Positions 1-9,545 of a DNA stretch of 22,470 bases are shown in pieces. A program made the position numbers and the translations under genes. The stretch's first letter is position 1, and each line of letters begins with the position of its first letter. The DNA is from Lactifluus volemus (taxonomy: Eukaryota > Basidiomycota > Agaricomycetes > Russulales > Russulaceae). The notes beneath the pieces are model-generated. The model saw only the letters and a program-made list of their open reading frames with translations, had not been told where the DNA came from and did not search any database. Where the stretch lies: positions 1 through 22,470 of the forward strand of contig WTXI01000480.1 in assembly GCA_022376515.1 (NCBI GenBank). Direction: 5' to 3'.

Positions 1-3000
1 GTATCCAGCATGGTCATGCCTGCCAGTGTGCTGGCCAAATAATACGTGTCTCCCACTCCCGTCCGCTCTCAAGAAGCTCGCGACATCCCATTTCGCATTT
101 GTAAAGGCCACGTCCAGTGGTGTCATCTCATCGCCATTCCGTGTGTTGACATCTGCCTCTAAATCGACTAGAAGTTTGACAATATCAAGGTGCCCATTTC
201 GTGCTGCTACGTGCAATGGTGTGCAACCGTCGCTATCTTTGAATCCTGTGATTGGTTGGTATTGGACTTGCGAAAGCGCAATATCAAGTTGCGTTGGCGG
301 GACAAACACAGCATTCAGGTGCTCCTTATAGGCCTCGACGTAAGCGCGAAGCTCGGTGAGGAATTGGGAAATGTCAGAATAACGACTAGCTGATGTGACC
401 TGCAGTGGAGTCCACATATTTGCGCACGGTGTGTATACATTTGCGCCGGGGTCAAGTAATACTTGCGCGATATTGATGTGTCCGAATTCCGCAATGAAGT
501 GTAATGGAGTCCGGCCCAGGTCATCTCTCGAATTCACGTCTGCACCACGCTCAATCAGGAAGAGTGCAACGCCGAGTTCTCCAGCAGCAGATGCCACGTG
601 CAGGGGAGTTATTCCATGGACGGCGGGGATGTCGACAGTTGGATGGTGATCTAGTAACGCCTTTACCACATCGAAATGTCCACCTCCTGATGCGAAATGT
701 AATGGAACGAAGCCTTGATTGTCTCCGGTGTCCACGGCCGCGCCGTTCTGGAGCAGCAGTTGCACAGTATCTAGATGGCCGAATTGCGAAGCTGACCTCA
801 ACGGAGTCCAGCCATGATTATCGGAGGACTCGACAGTAGCGCCATTTTGGATTAGCAGCGTCACGATATTCAGACGACCACACATCGAAACCTCCATCAA
901 TGGGGTCCAGCCTTCGTTGTCACTGGAGTCGACAGCAGCACCACTCTGGAGTAGCAGCTGCACGATATTCAGATGGCCTTCTGAGAAGCTGACATCAATG
1001 GGTCCAGCCTTCGTTGTCACGGGAGTCGACAGCAGCCCCATTCTCGAGTAGCAGCTGCACGATGTCCCGATGGCCGTTCTGCGAAGCTGACTTCAATGGG
1101 GTCCAGCCTTTATTGTCACGGGAGTTGACAGCAGCCCCATTCTTGAGTAGCAGCTGCACGATGTCCCGATGGCCGTTCTGCGAAGCTGACTTCAATGAGG
1201 TCCAGCCTTCATTGTCACAGGAGTTGATAGTAGCCCCATGTGTGAGTAGCAGCTGCACGATGTCCCGATGGCCGTTCTGCGAAGCTGACATCAATGGGGT
1301 CCAGCCTTTATTGTCACGGGAGTCGACAGCAGCACCACTCTGGAGTAGCAGCTGCACGATATCCAGAGTCAGATGGCCTTTCTGGGAAGCTGACTTCAAT
1401 GGGGTCCAGTCTTCATTGTCACGGGAGTCGACAGCAGCCCCATTCTCGAGTAGCAGCTGCACGATATCCCAATGGCCGTTGCACGAAGCTGACTTCAATG
1501 GGGTCCAGTCTTCATTGTCACGGGAGTCGACAGCAGCACCATTCTGGAGTAGCAGCTGCACAATATCCAGATGGCCAGATACTGAAGCTCCCATCAATGG
1601 GGTCCAGCCTTCATTGTCAGGAGAGTCTACAACAGCGTCATTCTCGAGTAGCAGCTGCACGATGTCCCGATGGCCGTTCCGCGAAGCTAACTTCAATGGG
1701 GTCCAGCCATCATCGTCATGGCAATTGACATCTAGTACGCCAGACCACAGCAATACCCGCCCATCCTCCAATTCTCCATTCTCTGACGGTGCGTTCGCCG
1801 GGACCTCGCAATTATTTTGTAAATTGTCATTTGCGTACGGGTTCAATAAAAACTCTACAGTGTCACGACGTCCCCTGGATGACGCGTAGTCCAACGGGCT
1901 CGTGCCCCATTGGTCGAAGGCATTTACGTCAGCACCGTGCTCAAGCAATACCAGTGCGATCTCGAAATGATCCTTCACCAGGGCAGCATGCAGTGGTGTG
2001 CCATAGGTGCCTCGCTTGGAATTGATGTCCTGCGAACAGCTGGCGATCAAGTGCTCCACAGCGCCATGGAGACCACACAGTGCTGCATAATACAACGTGG
2101 GTGCTTCGGGTTGTGATGGCTGTTCGCTCGACATGTGTTTCACCCAATCCCAAGGCTGATCGATGTCGTATATCCACACCCATATTGCGAAGTGTGGCAT
2201 TTCTGGGTCAAATAGGTGCTCCATAAGTTCTTGAATGCTTGAAGACACCTTCTCGAACTGAGCATGCTCGACCCAGTGCTGTGCTGCATAGATGGAAAGT
2301 GGGAAATTCGTCATGCTGCTCTTGTCGACCTTGTCATCCAGTCGGAGTAGCGCACAGAGGCAGGCCTGTGCGAGAATCGTATGTGCAGGCTGGGGAAGAA
2401 TACGATAGAGGGAGAGGTCTTGGGAAAGGCGATTGGATGTTAAGAACTCCTTGACGGAGAAATGGGAAAATTCGACGATTCGTGACCCATCAACGCTGAC
2501 AACCGAGATTAGACTTGAGCATGCGAGTATAACTGCTTCTTGAGCATCCTCCAGGCGCCAATCGGAATGATACTCTGGGGGCTTTCCGGCATCAAAGCGA
2601 ATCGCAAGGACTTCTGCGAGCTCCTCGACATGAAGAGGACGAATCGCCACAGCAATGCATTGCAGAAGCCGATGAGCATATTCTCGGTTTCTTGGTTTGA
2701 TCCCTAGCAGAATACGCTCGTACGTGTGATCCAAAGTTTCGGGTAATTCACGCAGAGCATCACGAAGACTTGCTGGGAGGCAATCCCGCAGTGCTTCTAG
2801 CTGGCAAGCAACCCATCGAAACCTATTTGCGCCGCATAAACAACTTGTGAGGTTGTGTCAAGTAACGACTCACATTCCGTCAGCTTTTCGCACAAGTGTA
2901 TCAATGACTAGCTCTTTGTCCTCAATTCTCCATTTCTTCATCCATTGGTCCGAGTGGACAACAAATTTGACATAGTCGCTAATAGCCTCTTTTTGTCCAT

Positions 3001-4708
3001 CCTGGTCATGAAGAGACACGCAGTGGGAGGCCAAAGGCTCAAGAGTAGGTATGATATCGGCTTCGGGACGACTCGTAACACATAGACGAAGAGTTGTGAG
3101 GCGTAACATGACAAGTTCATTTACAAGTTTGAGGACCTGTGCACGAGGGGGCTCGACTCCCGATGTATTTGGACATTCATCCAAGGCGTCCACGATAATG
3201 TAAATCGTGGGACTGTCGTGGAGTTGGAGCATTTCCACCAAACATTGCTTGAGATCGTCATTACCAGGCTGCTGCGATCCAGAGTCGTGCCTTGAGTATA
3301 GACCAGAAAGAATACTGCCGCAGCGATCTGATTTGGTGCTGAGCTGGGTAAGGAGCGAAGTGAGTAGGCCACGGATGTCCTGCTTTGCGGTATCTCGGAA
3401 ATCGAGATAGTAATATGCCATCAAGGATGACTCGGCGTCAGAAATGGCTTTGGTTGCTTCAACGATCATGGAGCTGATCGACAATGTCGATAAGGCTGTC
3501 ATGACGTAATTTGTATGACACATACCACAAGACACTCTTCCCTGAGCCCGCTACGTGATTGTGTCATAGGCAGCCATCAGAAGGTGTATGGATGCAACTC
3601 GGACAGCGACCCACGTTTACCATGGACCCACAACAGGGACCCTGTCGATCTCCATTCCTCAAAGACACCCTGAACAAACCACTTGGTTGACCCGTCGTGA
3701 CAATGTTCGCGGGCAATGATGTGATTTTTCGATGGATCTGGAGGGGAAAGCCAAGACAGGATGTCTTTTGTTGATGTCTTCTTGTCTAATAGAACTACAG
3801 CTCAGGACATCAAGCAAGCGGTCATACAAGTGCCGCGTACCGTTGATTTCCGCCTTCGTATTGCTTTCTAAGACCCCTTGCAGCGTCAGGGCTGCAGCCA
3901 TGCGGGTTTCCTCTTCGATGAGTTGAGCCAGTTTCTGTAACACATTTTCAATCTTGCTCTCTCGAAATACTTTCTTTACAAATTTCTCTGCAGAATGTCT
4001 AGAAAATGACGAAAATTGGAGGGAGAATCTACTTACTGAAACGACCCTGCTTTATCTCCGTTGTTGTCAGGGCGAGCACCGAAAGTATTTCGAGCATGAT
4101 CTGAACGATGATATCGATCATCGGTGGTGTAAACGGGATCTTGGCATAAATTTGGAGGCGTTTCAGGAAATTGCCGACGCGGTCAAAGATTTGAACGAGC
4201 GCATCATAGCTTGCACTGACGCTGGAGGCTGCCTGATTGATTCAGATATGAGGAGGATTTAAGACAGGTGAAGGAGATCTATACTTGGAGGAGGACATCG
4301 ATGCCGACAAAGACTGCTTTCGCAGGTGGAAATGGCACCTGAAGGTTGAAGCGTAAAGTTATAATAAAAATTGGATCCACTTGGTGCATGTTTGCTCACG
4401 GCATCACCAAGGGTGGTAGAGAACTTGAATGCATGGAGGAACTGGAATACGGGGTTTAGGCACTTGATCAATTTGCGATGTTCGTTCCGATAAGCATTGA
4501 ACGCCTCTACTCTGTCTTGAAGTAGCTCAGAAATAGCCTCGGCAGAGTCACAACTATGAAACTGGTCGGCGAATGGGTTTTTTGTGAGATCTATGTCGGT
4601 CTGCTTTTCATAGTCGGACAAGGCCTTGGAGATCAAGTGAAAGTTAGAAGAGGAAGGTGTTGTGGAGGACATAGAGCCACGAGATGGCGTTGGTATAGAG
4701 CTTGACAT
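1..4708 (-). pseudogene. NLR1: Goodbye-NACHT-ankyrin STAND gene, ankyrin part frame-broken, 3' end outside window
   Basis: This is a fungal STAND (NLR-like) signalling ATPase, the family linked to non-self recognition and regulated cell death. Splicing inferred by eye gives exons 4708-4400, 4338-4285, 4232-4037, 3987-3841, 3785-3615, 3550-3526, 3473-2874 and 2822 onward. Intron lengths are 61, 52, 49, 55, 64, 52 and 51 nt. The phases all join correctly. The N-terminal ~240 residues resemble the fungal Goodbye domain (FHSCDSAEAISELLQDRVEAF). The Walker A motif GKPGSGKS arises only after splicing, and DALDE follows. The post-NACHT region and ten ankyrin repeats are intact down to about 1002. 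There one G is missing from a GGGG run and a stop follows at once. A second base is missing near 978, and a net 2-base loss lies near 40-70. Between these points the ankyrin frame is open with 99-nt spacing. As read, the product is about 1109 residues. It could be a pseudogene, a truncated gene, or intact with assembly errors. Confidence 0.85.
890..1740 (-). repeat. Tandem 99-bp ankyrin-coding repeats of NLR1
   Basis: The motif coding GWTPL (plus-strand tggggtccagcc) recurs at about 901, 999, 1097, 1196, 1295, 1400, 1499, 1598 and 1697. The period is 99 bp, or 33 residues. One unit is 105 bp because of a 6-bp insertion (GHLTLDIVQ in place of GHxDIVQ). Two adjacent units are 98 bp and cause the frame break. 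Differences between units cluster in the residues before and after the GH dipeptide and just before NGA. The whole array between the shared flanking repeats holds ten repeats, against eleven in the paralogue. Confidence 0.9.
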
Positions 4709-5017
4709 CTGAGGAGAATAGTAGGAAAGTAGTTGGGCGACGGGGAATCAGGCCTCAAGAAGGGTGGCAGTTATACTAGGGTTGAGGTGCACAGCCCGAT
4801 AATTTTTGGAAAGTGATTCATTCTCAGCTCTGGCCAGGTATCGTAGCGCTACTCGTAACGATAAGGAGTACAGATATTATGTAGCAGGATATTTGCCTTA
4901 AGCCCTACCCAACCACACATAACTGCCGATGTCGCTGCCCAGTACAATAAGCAGACAGCTATCGCACCATTCGCAATTCACTGTCATTAGGGAACGCAAA
5001 TCTATGCAACACTTTGT
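4709..5017. other. Spacer upstream of NLR1
   Basis: This is the 5' flank of NLR1 and matches 19209-19510 closely. In copy 2 the NLR reading frame stays open upstream to 19256, but it begins there with TTG. Copy 1 has two extra G residues near 4742 that break this frame. The ATG at 4708 (19208 in copy 2) is therefore the better start. I see no other gene here, only short shadow frames. Confidence 0.6.
4771..4777 (-). promoter_or_regulatory. TATA-like element upstream of NLR1
   Basis: The minus strand reads AGTATAA about 63 nt upstream of the chosen ATG. The same element is kept at 19269-19275, about 61 nt before the NLR2 start. Spacing and conservation suit a core promoter, but both copies descend from one duplication, so conservation alone is weak evidence. 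Confidence 0.3.
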
Positions 5018-5300
5018 CTACCTCATGAGAACGCAAGGTTCTAGTATGGCTGTACTGGTGCTGGTGCTGGTTCAGGTGATTGTGTTGGTGATGAAAGTGG
5101 TTTGTATCAGAGCTGGGAACGGGAATGATAATCAGTTCCAGTAGACTGGATTGGTTGAACGCGCGCCACCATCGCAGACCTGCCTAAGTTTCGCAACTCG
5201 TCCTGTAAGACCTCCATTGACGATTACATTTTCCTCACCTCGTGTTTGCCCATGTGACAGTGCAAGCCTTTCTCGGCTTCATTCTTGATCAACTGAGCTC
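5018..5300 (+). pseudogene. 5' relic of the membrane-protein gene family
   Basis: Two blocks align by eye to copy B. One is around caaggttctagtatggctg, matching the QDSSVVGTGTG region of B at about 9443. The other runs from about 5160 to 5295 and matches the B exon coding IADPPKFR through FAHVPIQTFLDF (9710-9860); the relic reads IADLPKFRN at the equivalent place. Downstream the frame is lost. The stretch corresponding to the first B intron is much shorter than in B. It is followed directly by an inverted piece of the same gene. Confidence rests on two separate matches in the right order and on the twin at 19511-19795. Confidence 0.65.
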
Positions 5301-5334
5301 CTATTTGTTTTTCTTATCCTTTGTGATACGTGCG

Positions 5335-5680
5335 GACGCTCCCTTCTGTCGCGCAATACTCGGTCAACATCAGGAAACAATAACTCACCAGGGAAATACT
5401 GCTGAAGAATGAGAGGAGGAGGACAATGACCAAGTGTGCGCGCAGAGTCAGATCGTCAAGAGGTTCTAGGCATAAATGTATTGCGTGTGCCTTCAGCGGA
5501 TGGGAGGATGGTGCTTGAGTTGACATGGAGGAAAGGGGAGTTACGGATATGGTAGAGTAAGCAAAAATAGGTGCGGAGGAGAGCACGTTGAGAGTCGACG
5601 ATTACCGAAAAAACCGGAAGTGGTTTTGGTCAGTTATATTGCAGGCAAATAAGTCATGATTAGACCAGTAACTTTTGCCA
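5335..5680 (-). pseudogene. Inverted middle relic of the membrane-protein gene family
   Basis: Read on the minus strand, this stretch follows copy B from the RPVILPIYL exon (10146 on) to the DVDPSI region (10450-10470). Landmarks in order are gtctaatcatgacttatttg, then cctccatgtcaactcaagc (B: cccacgtcaactcgaacgc), the CCAGAAC..CGACGAT block, a run of CTCCTCCT, and ttccctggtga before gatgttgaccgag. The frame is broken. Weaker similarity may extend right to about 5840. Short open frames on this strand (for example 5314-5586) are debris of this fragment and not a separate small membrane protein. Confidence 0.6.
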
Positions 5681-5844
5681 TGGAAGCGACGTTGAGGAGA
5701 ATGACTCGGGGAAAAAAAGAACAAAGGAAAGGAAGAGACAAATAAACAAATTTGAAGGCCAAACTGCCTTTCAAGTGGCGGGAAGACGAGCCCCGCAAGA
5801 GCGAGAATCGGCCCGCCCTCACCGACCTCAGCGGGCTTCTTCCT

Positions 5845-8775
5845 GTCAGGCAATCGCGAGAATGAGTCGAGCGAAGGTTACCCCTCCTTGCTCCCCAGAT
5901 ATCCTCCTCCCGCCGTTCTCTATACACTACACACACCCTCAGCAGCGCCAGGTGGTGATCCTCCTTCTCTTGAGCTGGCGGTGCAGCACGCTGCACTGGG
6001 CGCAGACACCTGGTCGAAAGTCGGTGCCGCGGTCCATCCGTATTGTCAGCATGTAAGATTCTAGGTGGCCGGTACTGGTACCGGTGCTACTGGCCTTGGT
6101 AGTTCGGGTGGTCGTGTGAGTAGTGTTGGAGGAGTGGGTGGTGCGAGTGGTACACGTCAACACGTGTCACGACGATGCGGGTAAGCAACCGCCACCCTCC
6201 CATTTTGTGTCCCGGCGGTCGTACTGCAGAGCAGAGACGCCCTTGCCCATGCTTGTTTATTCTTATTCTTTTTGACAGACACCGGATGCCTGCCTTCGCG
6301 GACCCGGATCGCACACGAACTCTTGCGCGATCTGTCCTGGAAATCTCACCTCCACTTTCACCTCATCTTTACCCACGTCCAGATTCAAACATTTCTCGAC
6401 TTCAACGCAATCGTTATCGTGATCGAGTGAGTTCGATTTATTTATGTGTTGTTTTAGCAGTATTAGTATTGAGGTCGCTAGAGTAGCAAAGTTTCGGAAC
6501 CCCGACGCCCCCGAAGTAGGTTCTGGTCGTAACTGGGTCCTGGGCGCCGCTGCCGCATGCTGGACCATCTGGATATTCGGTGTCTTGCTTCGCTACGAGC
6601 TCATCTACCATCGATGGCACTTTTGTGAGTCCCCGTTTCATCATCTTGCACACCTCCCCTCAGGTAAGTAATCACCTCAGGTCGTCTTGTCATCTTGCCA
6701 TCAATTTATCTTCCCCAGCTCTCAACTTGCTCCATGACGTCCTTCACCTGCTTTCGCTTCTTCCAGCACATCCGGAATTCGCCCTTCCCACTCGTCAACT
6801 CCAATGCCAACCTCCGATCTGCGCCATCCTCCTATTTGCCGAAGGCTTGCTGTGGGACGCGCTCACAGAGACGTGCTACTTATATTCCCAGAATTTGTCG
6901 ACGATCGTGACCCTCCTCCCGTGCGCAGGCTTGGCCTTGCGCTCCTCCTCTCGTTCTTCAGCCCCGAGGTGGGTTATTGACATTGATCCGAGCATCGCAT
7001 GACGTGACGGAACTTTTTTCAACACTGACACGGGTACACTTTCTGGCTACCCAAAGTTGTGTTGATTGCCAATGCCACCTGGGCGGATCCTCGTCATTCT
7101 ACTTAGCTGGTACGTTTCCTCTGCTCTCTCTCAACTCAACATCCTTGTGGATTGAAGGTTCGCGCAGGGTTGATCTTTGGATGTTCAGCGGGTATGGCTG
7201 CGCAGGACTCCGCACACGCTGGGAGGAGGCGGAAATAAGTCGGACGGCCTCGATGGCCTCGATTTACAGCGGAAGGTCTGAAGTCGGCAGCATGGATGGT
7301 GGTGGCGGCGCCGAGACGCTTCCGTGAGCTAATGCACCCTGCTGCGCGTGCTGGAAGCATACAAATTTTATCTCACGCTTCGCGCGCCACGGACGACGCA
7401 GACGACAACCGCTGACCAGCACTCCGAGGAATATCGAGGTTACGGTGTTTGTCGCGGTTGGTCTTGGCGTTGCGGCGCCGCTGTAGCCGGTGTGCAGGGG
7501 CATACTCCCGCGGGAACTGTTTGAAAATCCGAGTCTGAAGGAGGTCAGTCGCGCATCAGCAGCCAGGTCAACGACCACAGACTCACGGCGTCGCTACCAG
7601 AGGCTCGTCTGCATGAACAGAGGGCGGCAAAGCGCCGATCAAGAACCCTTTCGCTGAGTGCGGTTCGAGAGATAGCAGTGAGAAGGAACAGATTCCGTTC
7701 CCACCGTCGCTGATAGAGGACGAAGGAGGAGAACATGGTAGCGAGGAGGAAGATGAAGGGAATGACATTGTGGTGTGCGTTGAGGATGAGGTGGAGGAAG
7801 AGCAGGTCGGTCATCGTTCTCCAGCCGTGCGTCAAACTCACTCTCGACCCTCGGGCAGCCCATACCGTTACCCATTTGCGTTTCGTCACCCGGCACGCGG
7901 AGGGAGGGTTCCCTCCGTTTGCCTTCTCGTTGACAGCCGCTACACCAAGGAGCAAGAGCACTTGGACACGTGAGTCACACGAGACACGCGGCACGGGTAA
8001 TGCAAAGACGGCCACCACTTCATTGCCTTCAGGTGGCTCACCAATCTTGTGAGCCCCTCCGAGTTTGTCCACGCCATGCCCGCAGGGACATGGGCGCGGT
8101 GGAATGCCCATGCCTCCAAGCCACCTCGCAGTGGCACGACCGTGACCACACGCCACTGCTTGGACAGCGTCCCAGTTTCCCAGGCTCCAGCAGGTGGCCT
8201 CACGACTACGCGTCCTCCATCTCCATCACGGCAACAAGCATTCGAGGAACATCACCACCATCACCACCATCGACACCTGCGCACGAGCACTGTCAGCTCA
8301 AGAACCACTCCCAGAATCAGATCACGAAGAAGATCGCCCGCCGAAATCAGGTCAACCTTCGCTCGAGGCACGCAAGCGTGAAGATCCAGTTGGTCTCCTG
8401 TCCCCATCTTCGTCGCAATGAAGTCCGAGAGCCTCCCTTCTCGGATCGCGGAATGGCAGCGCGGCTTCGCTCGCCAGGATCAGTGGCGCGTTCAGATCTC
8501 GCTCTCGCTCGCGGAACACGAGCTCTGGATCCGGAGGTACGGGCAGCGGCAGTTCTCGATACAATTCGCACGTCTCGGTGGCCAGCGTGTCGCTCGCGCA
8601 CGCACGCACAGAGCCTCATACACAGTATTGGCGGCGCATTGGGATCTAGCATCGAACTTGTAACTAGGGCGCACGCCCGGTTCTCCCGGCGCAGTTTGGT
8701 TGTCTGGTGGGGAATCGTCGGAGGCGTCAGTGAGCGAGGGCGCGCTGACTGAAGTTCATACGTTTTGGCGTGCAC
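5845..8775 (+). pseudogene. Membrane-protein gene copy A, degenerate and lacking its C-terminal tail
   Basis: Copy A starts at NRENESSEGYPSLLPR (about 5852), matching B at NRENGSIEGYPSWLPK. Introns matching those in B are visible at 6181-6278, 6427-6481 and 6625-6680. The exon 6482-6624 still reads in frame through GSGRNWV and CWTIWIFGVLLRYELIY, with hydrophobic segments. Lesions are: a TAA at 6054-6056 where B has CAA (SMQ); loss of about 33 nt from the IADPPKFR stretch near 6292; a 1-nt loss near 6700; and deletion in the FFSPE region near 6975. The acidic stretch near 7720-7800 (GSEEEDEG, VEDEVEEE) stays open. Homology to B stops near 8770, where B continues for about 750 bp of Ser-rich tail. 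Confidence 0.8.
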
Positions 8776-9090
8776 ACGTACTGCCTTACAAGAAATCGAT
8801 CCTAGTAATATAATAAATAAAAATAAAGTCCCCTCGCGCTCAGAGAGGAGTGGAGGAGGCGCTCACTCGATCACGATGAGGCCGAGGAGGGTGGGATTCC
8901 CGGTAGGAAGGGACACGGGCTGCTGCAGAAACTGTTGCTCGGCCTTGGGATTGGCAGGCTGAGCGCACTGGCTCGGGGTGGGTATGAGCCCGTGAGCCAG
9001 GTGTAGGAGCAGGAGAGCGGTGAGTGGTGCTTGTTTTGTTGTATGACATGTGGCTAGAGAGTACAGTACCGTACAGTAATGCAAATTAAT
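8776..9090. other. Spacer between copies A and B
   Basis: An AT-rich patch (taatataataaataaaaata near 8805) marks the end of detectable homology between A and B. The rest is GC-rich. The minus strand is open through 9045-8863 with a hydrophobic stretch (LTALLLLHLAHGL) and a tail ending LLGLIVIE. It has no recognisable family and its start is unclear. The first exon of copy B should lie here or nearby, but I could not find it. Confidence 0.4.
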
Positions 9091-9494
9091 GAACAAGAAC
9101 CGGCCCGTCAGCGCGTCAGCACCGTCGCTCAAGCGTGGTCTCATCGACGCCGACTGCCTCTGCCTCTGCCTCTCTACAGGGCGGCCACAACGACAATAAC
9201 GACAATCGCGAGAACGGCTCCATAGAAGGTTACCCATCCTGGCTCCCCAAACGACCTCCACCTCCACCTCCCGCTCCGGGCTCTACGCTCCACTCCCTGA
9301 GCACCACCCACGTCTTCAGCGGGGGTGGCGCCAGCACCGGCGACCCCGCTTTCGATCTTGCGCCAGGTGGCAACAGCTCGGCTCAGACCCCAACTTTGGC
9401 TTTCGTGGGAGCTGACTCCGCGGTCAGTTCGTATCGTCAGCATGCAAGATTCTAGCGTGGTCGGTACCGGTACCGGTGCTCCTTCTGGCCTTGG

Positions 9495-9545
9495 TGGTTC
9501 CGGTGGTCGTGTCAGTGGTGGTGGTGGTGGTGCGAGTGGTTCGCG
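9495..9545 (+). repeat. GGT-rich microsatellite in copy B
   Basis: Runs of GGT/GTG code a Gly-rich linker (GGSGGRVSGGGGGASG). Read on the other strand the same bases give a run of His codons, which is a by-product. Copies A and C have a shorter, interrupted version. Confidence 0.7.

Larger units (their letters stand above)
1..7938. repeat. Segmental duplication, copy 1
   Basis: This block matches 14397-22470 in order and orientation: NLR gene, spacer, two membrane-gene relic pieces, then membrane-gene copy. The offset is close to 14.4-14.5 kb throughout. Over the NACHT exons it is exactly 14499-14500, so few indels separate the copies there. Line-by-line comparison in exons gives about 95% identity by eye. 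The left end lies outside the window. The right end of the shared block cannot be set because copy 2 runs off the window end. The copies differ most inside the ankyrin array, where repeat number and order are not the same. Confidence 0.93.

Noticed and set aside
890..1740. CRISPR-like or satellite array from the regular 99-bp period
   Set aside because: There are no spacers, and the repeats translate directly into canonical ankyrin units within a spliced eukaryotic gene.
1014..1889. Plus-strand open frames of 291 and 382 codons (1014-1889, 15321-16469) opposite the ankyrin arrays
   Set aside because: They are the reverse complement of a 99-bp coding repeat, whose period is a multiple of three, so one stop-free antisense unit makes the whole array open. 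Their residues follow the repeat with no known domain.
3954..4262. Plus-strand frames of 102 and 129 codons (3954-4262, 18453-18842) opposite the NLR N-terminal exons
   Set aside because: They lie antisense to exons 3-4, whose spliced product matches the Goodbye-domain pattern; they are shadows with no features of their own.
5314..5586. Small minus-strand membrane protein of about 90 residues
   Set aside because: At first it looked like a separate short gene. Alignment by eye shows it is an inverted, frame-broken piece of the membrane-gene family.
8235..8280. Run of seven His codons in copy A, and His runs opposite the GGT repeat in copy B
   Set aside because: They are natural low-complexity CAC/CAT and GGT repeats in degenerate DNA, not an engineered tag or a metal-binding protein.
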